This document shows positions 24,604-33,299 of a stretch of 64,000 nt of DNA, in pieces. Origin of the DNA: Plantactinospora endophytica (lineage in GTDB: Bacteria > Actinomycetota > Actinomycetes > Mycobacteriales > Micromonosporaceae); assembly GCF_016862915.1 (NCBI RefSeq), contig NZ_BONW01000005.1:310001-374000 (forward strand), written 5' to 3'. Every line of letters begins with the position of its first letter. Within the stretch, counting starts at the first letter, position 1. Below the pieces are notes generated by a model, which worked only from the letters and a program-made list of their open reading frames with translations, was not told the DNA's origin and searched no databases. The position numbers and the translations under genes are program-made.

Positions 24604-27083
24604 CGGCCGGTCCGTTCCACCCGGGAGCTGCGGGCGTCCTTGCGTACCTCGAACCGGACCGGGATCCGTTCGGCCAGCGCCGGTACGTGGGTGACCACCC
24701 CGACCATCCGGTCGCCCCGGGCGGCCAGGTTTTCCAGCGTGGCGGCGACGGTGTCCAGAGTGGACGCGTCCAGGGTGCCGAAGCCCTCGTCGAGGACGAT
24801 CGACTCCAGGCTGGCGGTGGTGGTCGACAGTCCGGCGAGCTGTTCGGAGAGGGCCAGCGCCAGTGCCAGCGACGCCTGGAAGGTCTCGCCGCCCGACAGC
24901 GTCCGTACCGCCCGGCGCAGCCCGGCGTCGTGGTGGTCGAGTACGAAGAACTCGCCCTTGTCGTGGGTCAGGTCGTATTGACCGTCGGTCAGTTCGCGCA
25001 GGATCCGGGAGGCGCCGTCGACCAGCAGGTCGAGCGCCTCGGCGAGCAGCCAACGTTCGAAGTTGTTGGCCCGCAGGTGCCCGGCGAGCGCCTTGGCGAC
25101 CCGGGACTCGCGCTCGTGCCCGGCCCGCTGTTCGCGCAGCTCCCGGGCCTGCTCACGGCGTTCGACCAGCCGCCGGTGCTCGGCCTCGGCCCGCTCGACG
25201 GCGACCACGGCCAGTCGTACCGGGTCGGCCTCGGCGGCCGGACGGTCGTGCCCGGCGGCGGTGAAGAGCGCGGCGACCCGTTCCGTCACGGCGTCGACGG
25301 TGTGCCGCGCCTCGGTCACCGCCGAGGCGGCGTCGGCCCGCTTCGCGCGGCGCTCCTCGGTGGCCCGGGCCGCCCAGTCGGCGAGCCCGGCCCAGGCGGC
25401 GGTCACGTCGGCCCGGTCGGCGGCGGGCGGGCCGAGCCGGGCCACCCCGTCCCGGACGGTGTCGAAGGCGTGCCAGGCGCCGCGCAGCCGCTCCTCGGCC
25501 GCCTCCACGCCGGCCCGGGCCCGGCGGGCGGTCTCCCGGGCCGCGCGCACCGCGCCGCCGGCCGTCTCCAGGTCGCGGCGGAGCTTGGCGAGCGTGTCGA
25601 GCTGCTCGCGCAGCGCGGCCGGGCCGGGCGAGTCGGCGAGTCGGGCGTCGAGGTCGGCCAGTCGGGCGGTGAGTTGCTCGTGCCGGGCGCGGGCCTGGTC
25701 GAGGGTGCGTTCCAGATCGCGGGCGGCCCGGTCCCGCTCGGCCACCAGCCGGTCGGCGGCGTCGGCGGCTGCCCTGGCTGCCTCGCCGGCCTTCTTCGCG
25801 GCGGCCACCGCCGAGCCCGTCGGCAGCGCCGGCACCTCGGTCACCGGCTGCGCGCAGACCGGGCAGGGCGCCCCGGCGTGCAGGTGGGCCCGCAGTGCCG
25901 CCGCCCGGTCGGCGGTCTGCGCCTCCTGGTAGGCGGTCCGGGCCGCTTCCAACTCCGCGCCGGCCCGCGCGGCGGCGGCCCGGGCCGATTCGAGCGCGGC
26001 CACCGCCGCGTCGTGGTCGGCGCCGGCCGAGTCCAGCGCGCCGGCCAGCGTCGCCGCCTCGCCGGCCACCTGCTTGCGCTCGGTGTGCGCCTGTTGCAAC
26101 AGCCGCAGCGCCGCCGGGTCGCCGGCACCGGCCAGCTCGCCCCGGAGCTTCTCCTCGCGTTCCTCGGCCACCGTCACCGCCGCCGACGCCTCGATGGCCT
26201 CCGCCCGCGCGCCCGCGACCGCCTCGGCGACCACCGCCAGATCCCGGGGCGGCCGGACCCGGGCGAGTTCGGCGAGTTCGGCGTCGAGCGCGGCCAGCCC
26301 GCGTTCCGCCTCGGTCGCGGCGGTACGGGCGGCCCGGAGTTCGGGTACGGCCGCGTCGACCCCGCCGGCCAGTTCCCGCATCGCGTCAACCCGGGCGGTG
26401 GCGGTGGCCAGGGCGTCGTCGTCGATCCCGGTCAGCCCGTCGAGTACCCGGGCGACGGTCTCCAGCGCGGCGTCGGCCCGGCCGGCCCGGGCGGTGGCCC
26501 GCTTCTGCACCTCCTCGTAGACGCCGAGGCCGAGCAGGTTGACCAGGATCTGCTGCCGGGTCGCCGGTTTGGCGTGCAGGAAGTCCGCGAACTGCCCCTG
26601 CGGCAGCAACACGCAGCTGGTGAACTGCTCGTACGGCAGCCCGACCGCCTCCAGCACCGCCTCGTCCATCTCGGCCGGGGTGCCGGCGACCACCTCGCCG
26701 AGGTCGTCCGGGCTCAGCCCGGTGTCAAGTTTGGTCACGTCGAAGCCGGCCGGCATCAGTTGCAGGCCGGCGTTGCCGGTCTTGACGTTGCCCCGGCCGT
26801 CCCGCCGGACCACCCGGGTCGCCACGTAGCGGGCGCCGGCCGACTCGAAGACCAGTCGGACCCGGGCCTCGGCGGCCGACGGTGCCAGCGCGTTGGCGAT
26901 GCCCCGGGCGCCGCCCCAGCGCGGTGCGGTGCCGTAGAGGGCGAAGCAGATCGCGTCGAGCACGCTGGACTTGCCCGACCCGGTCGGCCCGACCAGGGCG
27001 AAGAAGTCCGCGTCGGTGAAGTCGACGGTGGTGGCCTCCCGGAAGGCGGTGAAGCCGGCCAGGTCGAGCCGGAGCGGACGCAC
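24600..27083 (-). CDS. sbcC: SbcC/Rad50-type SMC-family ATPase
   Basis: 827-residue ATPase of DNA double-strand-end processing. The N-terminal Walker A is GPTGSGKSS (32-40), Q-loop segment CVLLPQGQFADFLHAKP near 157-173, then a long coiled coil. The zinc hook CPVC is at 407-410, almost exactly mid-protein. The second coil leads to the ABC signature LSGGETFQASLALALALSEQ and Walker B SIVLDEGFGTLD with the D-loop. All motifs are intact. It is shorter than E. coli SbcC (about 1050) and typical of actinomycete forms. GTG 27083 has GAGGAGG about 11 bases upstream. It starts 22 bp after the SbcD gene and its stop overlaps the NurA-like start. With SbcD it forms an ATP-dependent nuclease that opens hairpins and blocked ends. 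Confidence 0.93.
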   Translation of the reverse strand: MRPLRLDLAGFTAFREATTVDFTDADFFALVGPTGSGKSSVLDAICFALYGTAPRWGGARGIANALAPSAAEARVRLVFESAGARYVATRVVRRDGRGNVKTGNAGLQLMPAGFDVTKLDTGLSPDDLGEVVAGTPAEMDEAVLEAVGLPYEQFTSCVLLPQGQFADFLHAKPATRQQILVNLLGLGVYEEVQKRATARAGRADAALETVARVLDGLTGIDDDALATATARVDAMRELAGGVDAAVPELRAARTAATEAERGLAALDAELAELARVRPPRDLAVVAEAVAGARAEAIEASAAVTVAEEREEKLRGELAGAGDPAALRLLQQAHTERKQVAGEAATLAGALDSAGADHDAAVAALESARAAAARAGAELEAARTAYQEAQTADRAAALRAHLHAGAPCPVCAQPVTEVPALPTGSAVAAAKKAGEAARAAADAADRLVAERDRAARDLERTLDQARARHEQLTARLADLDARLADSPGPAALREQLDTLAKLRRDLETAGGAVRAARETARRARAGVEAAEERLRGAWHAFDTVRDGVARLGPPAADRADVTAAWAGLADWAARATEERRAKRADAASAVTEARHTVDAVTERVAALFTAAGHDRPAAEADPVRLAVVAVERAEAEHRRLVERREQARELREQRAGHERESRVAKALAGHLRANNFERWLLAEALDLLVDGASRILRELTDGQYDLTHDKGEFFVLDHHDAGLRRAVRTLSGGETFQASLALALALSEQLAGLSTTTASLESIVLDEGFGTLDASTLDTVAATLENLAARGDRMVGVVTHVPALAERIPVRFEVRKDARSSRVERTGR

Positions 27084-27105
27084 TATTAGGTCGCCTCCTC
27101 GTCCA

Positions 27106-28254
27106 TCACGGTTTCGACGCCTCCTCGTAGAGTTCGTCGAAGAGTTCGCGTACCCCGTCGTCGGCCTGGCCCCGGCTGGTCAGGTAGTCGCCGAACAGCT
27201 CTCTCGGGGAACGGCCGGCCCGCTGGGCGGCCCGGGTCGCACCGGAGTTGGGCAGCAGTTCCGGGTCGATCCGGATCTCCAGGGCCCGGGGCAGCAACTC
27301 CTGCACCTCCTCACGCAGCCCGGCCCGGGGCGCCTCCCGGACGAGGACCCGCAGCCAGGCCGTGGAGTCGTCGATCCTGGCGAGTTCGGCCAGCGTGCCG
27401 CGTACGGTGCGCAGCGGCGCCGCCGCCGTGATCGGGACCTCCCGGACCCGGGCGGCGGTCCGGGTGGTCACCTCGACGATGCTGACCGAGGGCCGGTTCT
27501 CCTCCTCGCCGAAGTCGATCGGCAGCGGGCTGCCGCTGTAGCGGACGTGACACGGCCCGAGCACCTGCTGGGCCCGGTGCAGGTGACCCAGTGCCACGTA
27601 GTGCGCGCCGCCCGGAAAGACCGAGGCCGGTACGGCGTAGTTGAGCACCGTGTGCGCCTCCCGTTCACCGCCGCCGGTGCGGGCGCCGACCACCGTCATG
27701 TGCCCGGTGACCAGGTGCACCCGGTCGGGGGAGTCGAAGCCCTCGGTCAGCCGGGCGAGCACCCGCCCCACGTGGTCGGCGTACGTCTGCACCGCCTCGG
27801 CGGCGGTCAGCTCGTACATCTCGACGGCGCGGACCGCGTACCGCTGGGAGAGGAACGGCAGCGCGACCAGCCGCCACGCCTCGCCCCCGGCGGTGGTGCC
27901 GTCGATGATGTGCTCGGCCGGGTTGTCCCGGACGCTGCCCCGCAGCGCGATGCCGGCGGCCTCGGCCCACGGGCGCAGCGCGTCCAGGGCCGGGCCGTTG
28001 TCGTGGTTGCCGCCGATCGCGACGACCTGGGCCCCGGTGTTGCGCAGCGCGGAGAGGGCCCGGGTGACCAGCCGGGTCGCCTCCGGGGTCGGCGCCGCGG
28101 TGTCGTAGAGGTCACCGGCGACGATCACCAGGTCGGGGGACTCGGCCTTGGCGACCTCGACGAGCTGGGCGAGGGCGTCCCGGTGCTCGCCGATCCGGGA
28201 CTGTCCCTTGAGGACCTTACCGACGTGCCAGTCGGAGGTGTGCAGGATCTTCAC
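27106..28254 (-). CDS. sbcD: SbcD/Mre11-type exonuclease subunit
   Basis: 382-residue calcineurin-like phosphoesterase that provides the Mn2+-dependent nuclease of the SbcCD/Mre11-Rad50 complex. Metal-binding motifs are in order DWHVG (Asp8, His10), VAGDLYDTAAP, IGGNHDNGPAL, LVTGHMTVVG and ALGHLHRAQQ. The capping domain and a C-terminal Rad50-binding helix region (about 320-382, ending RELFDELYEEASKP) follow. ATG 28254 lies 15 bp after the HerA stop. All metal ligands are present, so the enzyme should be active. Gene order HerA, SbcD, SbcC, NurA-like on one transcript suggests the four products work together on DNA ends. Confidence 0.93.
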   Translation of the reverse strand: MKILHTSDWHVGKVLKGQSRIGEHRDALAQLVEVAKAESPDLVIVAGDLYDTAAPTPEATRLVTRALSALRNTGAQVVAIGGNHDNGPALDALRPWAEAAGIALRGSVRDNPAEHIIDGTTAGGEAWRLVALPFLSQRYAVRAVEMYELTAAEAVQTYADHVGRVLARLTEGFDSPDRVHLVTGHMTVVGARTGGGEREAHTVLNYAVPASVFPGGAHYVALGHLHRAQQVLGPCHVRYSGSPLPIDFGEEENRPSVSIVEVTTRTAARVREVPITAAAPLRTVRGTLAELARIDDSTAWLRVLVREAPRAGLREEVQELLPRALEIRIDPELLPNSGATRAAQRAGRSPRELFGDYLTSRGQADDGVRELFDELYEEASKP

Positions 28255-28269
28255 GGGCCGCCCGTAACT

Positions 28270-30027
28270 CTAGAAGGGGATGTCGTCGTCGGAGAGCGTT
28301 CCGGCCCGCCCGCCGACCACCGCGAACGGGTCGGCGGCCTGGGTGATCGAGCGGAGCGTCCCGGACGGGGCGGCGCCGGCCTCGGAGACCCGGGTCGCCC
28401 AGGCCGGGAAGGGGAAGTCCAGGCAGAGCGGTACCGGGATGTCCGGCTGGTTGACGAACATGGTGCCGGGCTTGGCGAGCAGCGCCCGCTGCCGCTGCGC
28501 GGCGGGGAGGAAGCCGTACTCCGGGCGGGACGCCTCGGCCGGGTCGAGCCGGCCCACCACCCGGATCGCCGAGTTGGTGACGATCCGCCGCTCCACCTCG
28601 CTGGCGGTCTGCTGCGCGCCGATCAGGATCACCCCGAGCGAGCGGCCCCGCTCGGCGATGTCCAGCAGCACCTCCTTGATCGGCGAGGACCCCTCCCGAG
28701 GGGCGTACTTGTTCAGCTCGTCGAGGACGACGAAGAGCAGCGGCTTGGCGGTGCCGGCCTTCTCCTTGCGCTCGAACTCGGTCTTCAGGGTCACCCCGAC
28801 CACGAACCGCTGCGCCCGGTCCGGCAGGTTGTGCAGGTCGACCACGGTCACCTGCGCGCTCTCGCTGGTGTTCACGCTGTGCGGTCGGCGAGTGGCCAGA
28901 TCTCCCCTGATCAGCCGGGCCAGGTCCTTCTTGCTGCCGATCAGCCGGCGGGCGAACGCGTTGACGGTGCCCATGTTGACCGCGCTGCCGGCCCACTCCG
29001 AGCGGGTCTCGTCGTCGGTGAGCTGCTCGACGACGTGGTCGACCAGGTCGGGGTAGGAGTTGATGCGTACCCCGTCGACGCTGACCCCGCCGTCGGCGGG
29101 CTGGGCGTACCGGGCCAGGTGGGCGGCGACCGAGTGCACGACCATGGTGTATTGCTGGCGCTCGTCGTCGGCGTCGGCGAAGACGTACGGCAGCAGGCGG
29201 TCGGCGCAGAACTCGGTGAGCGTCCAGTAGAAGCTGTCCACTCCGGAGAGTCGGCTGCTCACGTCCGGGGTGCCGGAGGAGTCGCCGGCCCGGGGCGGCG
29301 CGTAGACCCGGACGTCCGGGAACGCCCCGGCGTCCAGCCCCAACTTGGCGTACGTCTCGGTGGTGGGCCCGTCCAGCCGGCTGTTGGGGTGGTCGAGGAA
29401 GAGCAGGTCCTCGCCCTTGACGTTGAAGATCAGTGCCTTGGCGTTCACCGCGTCGCCGCCGAGCACCCCGGAGCGGAAGACCGAGTAGAGCAGGAAGGTG
29501 GCGAAGCTGGTCTTGGTGGCCACCCCGGAGATGCCGGAGATCGACACGTGTGCGCCCCGGGAGCCGTCCAGGAAGTCGGCGTTGAGGAAGACGGGTACGC
29601 CGTCCCGGCCGATCCCCATCGGCACCCGGCGTTCCATCCGGTCGAAGTGCAACGCCGCCGACCGGGCCTCGCCCTCGGCCCGGTAGACCACCGCGCCGGG
29701 CGACGGCGGCACGTAGAACTCCGGGTCGACCCGGGTGGTGGTGATCTCGGCCGCCTCCTGGACCATCGCCGGCAGGGTGCCGTCGGCGATGGCGAAGACG
29801 TCGGAGTCGAACTGTGCGCCCTCGTGCCGGGCCCGGACCTGGGTGACCACTCCGGCGATGGTGACCGGCTCCCGGTCGGGCAGCTCGCGCCGGGTCACCA
29901 CCACGTCGTCGAGCTGGAGGTAGCTGCCCGGGTGGACGGCCGTCCAGAACTGCAACGGGGTGGCGTCGGCGGTGCCGAGCACCCGGCCGACCTCGGTGCC
30001 CGGACCCTCGGGTGGGCTGTCGGTCAC
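28270..30027 (-). CDS. herA: HerA-type hexameric DNA-translocating ATPase
   Basis: 585-residue ATPase of the FtsK-HerA superfamily. The N-terminal about 60 residues (GRVLGTADATPLQFWTAV, then GSYLQLDDVVVTRRE) fit the HAS-barrel domain that binds NurA and DNA in archaeal HerA. The Walker A is a variant, GISGVATKTS (165-174), found in the bacterial branch; Walker B is LLFVVLDELNKYAP with Asp436-Glu437. The late segment VERRIVTNSAIRVVGRLDPAE is the region with the sensor and arginine finger. The start is GTG 30027. It is the first gene of a five-gene minus-strand operon and is divergent from the phosphodiesterase gene, with the promoter expected in 30028-30273. In archaea HerA threads DNA into NurA with help of Mre11-Rad50; the same partners follow here. 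Confidence 0.88.
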   Translation of the reverse strand: MTDSPPEGPGTEVGRVLGTADATPLQFWTAVHPGSYLQLDDVVVTRRELPDREPVTIAGVVTQVRARHEGAQFDSDVFAIADGTLPAMVQEAAEITTTRVDPEFYVPPSPGAVVYRAEGEARSAALHFDRMERRVPMGIGRDGVPVFLNADFLDGSRGAHVSISGISGVATKTSFATFLLYSVFRSGVLGGDAVNAKALIFNVKGEDLLFLDHPNSRLDGPTTETYAKLGLDAGAFPDVRVYAPPRAGDSSGTPDVSSRLSGVDSFYWTLTEFCADRLLPYVFADADDERQQYTMVVHSVAAHLARYAQPADGGVSVDGVRINSYPDLVDHVVEQLTDDETRSEWAGSAVNMGTVNAFARRLIGSKKDLARLIRGDLATRRPHSVNTSESAQVTVVDLHNLPDRAQRFVVGVTLKTEFERKEKAGTAKPLLFVVLDELNKYAPREGSSPIKEVLLDIAERGRSLGVILIGAQQTASEVERRIVTNSAIRVVGRLDPAEASRPEYGFLPAAQRQRALLAKPGTMFVNQPDIPVPLCLDFPFPAWATRVSEAGAAPSGTLRSITQAADPFAVVGGRAGTLSDDDIPF

Positions 30028-30273
30028 CGCGCGACTCCGGTCGGTGTCGCCCCGGTCGCCGTCGGCCCGGTCAGGGTAGGAATCTGGTCAAGACACACGA
30101 GTCGCATCCTGCCTCACTAGTACGACACCGTGCCACGCGGCGCGGCGGGAACGCCCGAGGGAGCATCCCGTGGCCGCCGGGTTCGTCCCGTGGTCGGTCG
30201 TACACGGCTGCTTTGCGCCACCTTAACCAGATCTTGGCGGTCCGCTCCCGGTGTCCGGCTAGCCTCCTGCGCC

Positions 30274-31752
30274 ATGATGACCCTCAATCCGCCCACCGGC
30301 CGGGGCAACACGCCGGCACCGGTCCCGCGCGCCACCGGCCGGCGCCGGCGTACCCCGGCCGTCGTGGCCCTGCTGCTGGCCGTGGCCGCCGGTGCCGGAA
30401 GTGCCGTCACCGCCGAGCCCGCTCCGGCCGCCGCCGAGCCGGGCCGGGTGCACGTCTCGGCGAACTTCGACAACGGCGCGCTGCCGGCCGGCTGGCGGGC
30501 GGTCGACGGCACCTGGCGGGTGCAGAACGGCCGGCTGTACGGCACCTCGGCCAGCTCCAGCCAGAACAACAAGATCACATTTGGGGCGTACCTGGAGCAC
30601 TTCCGCTTCGAGGCGACCGTACGCTTCGAGTCCGTGACCGCGAGCACCCGCTGGGCCGCGCTCGGCCTCGACGTACCGGCCACCGGGGCGACCCCGTGGT
30701 GGATCGCCACCATGCGCAGCGGCAGCACCGCCGCCAACGGGCTGGAGTTCGCCGAGCGCACCACCGGCAACGCCTGGAACGTGACGAACACCGCCGCCGC
30801 GCCGACCGCCGCCGGCACCGGCCGGGACGTCCGGGTCGCCATCGAGGTCTACGGCAGCCAGGCCCGGTGGTCCTTCGACGGCCGGGAGATCCTCCGGACC
30901 GGCAGCCTGCGCCGCTCCGGCACGGCCGGTCAGGCGCTCTTCGTCAACGGCGCCACCGTCTCCTTCGACGACGTCCGGATCACCGAGCTGGCCCCGAGCC
31001 CCCTGCTCCGGCGGCCGGGCGGCCCGGTCGCGGTGATCGCCCACCGGGGCGCCTCGGCGGCGGCGCCGGAGAACACCCTGGTCGCCCAGGATCTGGCCCG
31101 CCGGGGCGGCGCGGACTGGATCGAGAACGACGTGCAGCCGAGCAGCGACGGCGTCCCGTTCGTGCTGCACGACTCGACGGTGGACCGCACCACCGACGGC
31201 ACCGGCGCGATCCGCTCGCTGACCAGTACCCGGCTCAAGACGCTGGACGCCGGCTCCTGGTTCGCCCCGCAGTTCGCCGGGACCCGGATGCCGACCCTGG
31301 CCGAGCAGTTGGCGGATCTGCGTACCAAGGGCGGTCGGCTGGTGCTGGAGATCAAGGGCGCGCACAGCCGGGCCGAGGTGTCCCGGATCGTCCAGGTGGT
31401 CCGCGAGCAGCAGATGACCGAGCGGGTACTGGTGCAGAGCTTCGAGGTGGACGTGCTGCGGTACACCCGCGAACTCGCCCCGGAGCTGCCGCTCGGGCTG
31501 CTCCGCAGCACCCTGGACGCGGATCCGGTGGCCATCTCGGCGTCGCTCGGCCTGGCCACCTACAACCCGTCGTCGGCGGCCCTGCTCAGCCGGCCGGCGA
31601 TCGTCGGCAACCTGCACCGGGCCGGGATCGCGCTGATGGTCTGGACGGTGGACACCCCGACCGGCTGGCGGCAGCTCGACGACCTGGGCGTGGACGGGAT
31701 CATCACCAACCGCCCGGCCGAACTCGTCACCTGGAACGCCGGCCAGAACTAG
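30274..31752 (+). CDS. Secreted glycerophosphodiester phosphodiesterase with N-terminal beta-sandwich domain
   Basis: 492-residue exported enzyme. A signal peptide with several arginines (RATGRRRRTPAVVALLLAVA) spans about residues 19-50 and ends near AEPAPAAAEPG. Residues about 58-230 form a LamG/DUF1080-like sandwich (VSANFDNGALPAGWRAVDGT, WRVQNGRLYGTSAS), and 245-490 form the GDPD barrel. The catalytic region reads VIAHRGASAAAPENTL (His and Arg of the HRG motif, Glu of PENT), followed by WIENDVQPSSDGVPFVLHD with the metal-binding Glu-Asn-Asp and the second catalytic His, and DRTTDGTG. It would release glycerol-3-phosphate from phospholipid head groups or teichoic acids outside the cell, feeding phosphate scavenging. 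ATG 30274 is used; ATG 30277 is next to it. No clear RBS. A strong hairpin ends it. Confidence 0.88.
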   Translation: MMTLNPPTGRGNTPAPVPRATGRRRRTPAVVALLLAVAAGAGSAVTAEPAPAAAEPGRVHVSANFDNGALPAGWRAVDGTWRVQNGRLYGTSASSSQNNKITFGAYLEHFRFEATVRFESVTASTRWAALGLDVPATGATPWWIATMRSGSTAANGLEFAERTTGNAWNVTNTAAAPTAAGTGRDVRVAIEVYGSQARWSFDGREILRTGSLRRSGTAGQALFVNGATVSFDDVRITELAPSPLLRRPGGPVAVIAHRGASAAAPENTLVAQDLARRGGADWIENDVQPSSDGVPFVLHDSTVDRTTDGTGAIRSLTSTRLKTLDAGSWFAPQFAGTRMPTLAEQLADLRTKGGRLVLEIKGAHSRAEVSRIVQVVREQQMTERVLVQSFEVDVLRYTRELAPELPLGLLRSTLDADPVAISASLGLATYNPSSAALLSRPAIVGNLHRAGIALMVWTVDTPTGWRQLDDLGVDGIITNRPAELVTWNAGQN

Positions 31753-31758
31753 GCCCGT

Positions 31759-31804
31759 CCGGCGGGCGCCCCGGCGGTCACGCACCAGCCGGGGCACCCG
31801 CCGG
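31759..31804. terminator. Bidirectional terminator hairpin
   Basis: CCGGCGGGCGCCCCGGC (31759-31775) and GCCGGGGCACCCGCCGG (31788-31804) pair at 16 of 17 positions around a 12-base loop. It lies between the stops of the convergent phosphodiesterase and reductase genes. Confidence 0.75.
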
Positions 31805-31859
31805 AGGCTCGCGGCAACGGACGACCGGTCCGGACCGGCAGCCGGCGCCGGCCGGAGGC

Positions 31860-32603
31860 TCAGCTTCGGGCGTACCGGAGCAGCAGCTCGTCCCCGGCGG
31901 CCAGGACGTGCCGCAGCGACATCCCGTGCGGTGTGGTGGTCGGCCCGGCGGTGATCCGCCCGGCGCCCGGACCCGTCAGCATCGGCGCGACCGTCAGGCA
32001 GACCTCGTCGACCAGCCCGGCGGCGGTCAGCGAGCCGAACAGGTGTGGGCCGCCCTCGCTGAGCAGTTGCCGGTGCCCCCGGCGGTGCAGCTCGGCCAGC
32101 CCGGCGGCCAGGTCGACCTGCTCGTCACCCCGGCGCACCAGGTCGGCGACGTCGGCGAGCCCCGGCGGGGCCTCGGCCCGCTCGGCGGTCACCACCACCG
32201 GCCGGACCGGGGCGTCCGCGAAGGCCGCCGAGGACGGGTCGAGGTTCAGTGCCCGGGAGACCACGACCAGGGTCGGGTACTCGGCCAGCCCGTGCTCCCG
32301 GCGCCAGGCGCGGCGCCGCTCGTCCAGTTTCAGCGCCCGGTACGCCTCGTGCCGCAGCGTGCCGGCGCCGACCAGCAGCGCGTCGCAGACCATCCGGAGC
32401 AGTCCGAAGACACGCTTGTCCGGCGCGCTGGACAGCCCGGCGGAGTGGCCGTCCAGTTCCACCGCACCGTCGATGCTGGCGACGAAGTTCATCCGCAGGT
32501 GTGGCCGCTCGACCCGGGGATAGAGCGCGATCAGCGCCGGGTCGTCCAGGGCTGCCGCCACCGGGTCAGGCCACAACCGGGTTATTCCGACATTACCGGT
32601 CAT
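31860..32603 (-). CDS. RibD C-terminal domain (pyrimidine reductase/dihydrofolate-reductase-like) protein
   Basis: 247-residue protein of the RibD-C/pyrimidine reductase family. The fold starts HLRMNFVASIDGAVELDGHS, followed by LLRMVCDALLVGAGTLRHEAYR, the NADPH-binding strand region PTLVVVSRALNLD and the loop LLSEGGPHLFGSL. These segments match the free-standing reductase proteins of actinomycetes annotated as pyrimidine reductase, which resemble the riboflavin-pathway enzyme but often lie outside rib loci. No deaminase domain is attached and no riboflavin gene is near, so the role is uncertain. ATG 32603 overlaps the TGA of the upstream 39-aa Cys-rich gene (ATGA, 32600-32603), making this the second gene of a coupled pair. 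It converges on the phosphodiesterase gene. Confidence 0.82.
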   Translation of the reverse strand: MTGNVGITRLWPDPVAAALDDPALIALYPRVERPHLRMNFVASIDGAVELDGHSAGLSSAPDKRVFGLLRMVCDALLVGAGTLRHEAYRALKLDERRRAWRREHGLAEYPTLVVVSRALNLDPSSAAFADAPVRPVVVTAERAEAPPGLADVADLVRRGDEQVDLAAGLAELHRRGHRQLLSEGGPHLFGSLTAAGLVDEVCLTVAPMLTGPGAGRITAGPTTTPHGMSLRHVLAAGDELLLRYARS

Positions 32604-32719
32604 TCGCTGGCCGGACCGGTGACCGGAGGGACGGGTACGGGGGTACGGTGCTGGCAGTCGCACCAGTTGCGGCCCCGGCAGTCGTCGTGCCTGTCGTCCC
32701 GGCAGGCTCGGCAGATCAT
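32600..32719 (-). CDS. 39-aa cysteine-rich putative zinc peptide coupled to the reductase gene
   Basis: ATG 32719 to TGA 32600-32602, overlapping the reductase start by four bases (ATGA). The product begins MICRACRDDRHDDCRGRNWC and continues DCQHR, giving Cys at 3, 6, 14, 20 and 22 and His at 11 and 24, then a Pro/Val-rich tail to residue 39. The spacing C-x2-C, H, C, W-C-x-C-x-H looks like a small zinc or redox centre, and I recall similar very short peptides beside other actinomycete genes, though I cannot cite a name. Six metal-type ligands in 24 residues are very unlikely in a chance frame. It is divergent from the pRiA4b-ORF3 gene by 34 bp. Function unknown; a metal-binding partner of the reductase is one possibility. 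Confidence 0.65.
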   Translation of the reverse strand: MICRACRDDRHDDCRGRNWCDCQHRTPVPVPPVTGPASE

Positions 32720-32753
32720 GCCGGTAAGCCTATGCCGAGAGGGTGGGAGACCG

Positions 32754-33299
32754 ATGCGCCGTCAGATCTTCCAGCTCAAGGTGTCGCTCGCCGACGTCAC
32801 ACCGCCGGTCTGGCGGCGGGTGCTGGTGCCGGGCGGCTACACCCTGGACCGGGTGCACCGGGTGTTCCAGTCCGTACTGGGCTGGCAGAACTGCCACCTG
32901 CACTCGTTCGACATCGGCGGGGTCCAGTACGGCGTACCGGACCCGGAGGGGGAGCTGACGCTCCGCGACGAGCTGGACACCCGGCTGGACGCGGTGGCGA
33001 CCAAGGGCGGACGGTTCCTCTACACGTACGACTTCGGCGACTGGTGGGAACACGACGTGACCGTCGAGGACGTCTTCGGCGCCGATCCCGACGAGCGGTA
33101 TCCGGTCTGCTCCGCCGGGGCGGGTGCCTGCCCACCGGAGGACGTCGGCGGTCCGTTCGGCTACCGGCAGTTCCTCGTGGCGATGGCCGACCCGGGGCAT
33201 CCGGAGCACGAGTCGCTGCGGAACTGGCTCGGCCGGTCCTTCGATCCGTCGACTTTCGACCCGGGCCGGGCGAGCACCCTGGCCCGCTGGCTGAGCTGA
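32754..33299 (+). CDS. Plasmid pRiA4b ORF-3 family protein
   Basis: 181-residue cytoplasmic protein of the pRiA4b ORF-3 family (PF07929), widespread in bacterial chromosomes despite its plasmid name and without a proven function. The opening QLKVSLADVTPPVWRRVLVP, then GGYTLDRVHRVFQSVLGWQN-CHLHSFDIGG, FLYTYDFGDWWEHDVTVED and CPPEDVGGPFGYRQFL are the family's signature in order. ATG 32754 is chosen because GGGAG lies five bases upstream; another ATG at 32718 in frame shares its bases with the opposite-strand start. No inverted repeats or transposase lie nearby, so it is not counted as part of a mobile element here. Confidence 0.88.
   Translation: MRRQIFQLKVSLADVTPPVWRRVLVPGGYTLDRVHRVFQSVLGWQNCHLHSFDIGGVQYGVPDPEGELTLRDELDTRLDAVATKGGRFLYTYDFGDWWEHDVTVEDVFGADPDERYPVCSAGAGACPPEDVGGPFGYRQFLVAMADPGHPEHESLRNWLGRSFDPSTFDPGRASTLARWLS

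Noticed and set aside
24525-30120. Two plus-strand frames of 854 and 1049 codons opposite sbcC, sbcD and herA
   Set aside because: Both are shadows of intact, motif-bearing minus-strand genes and have no family similarity.
32754-33299. pRiA4b-ORF3 protein as a sign of a plasmid or IS insertion
   Set aside because: No transposase, terminal inverted repeats or target duplication flank it, and the family is common in chromosomes.
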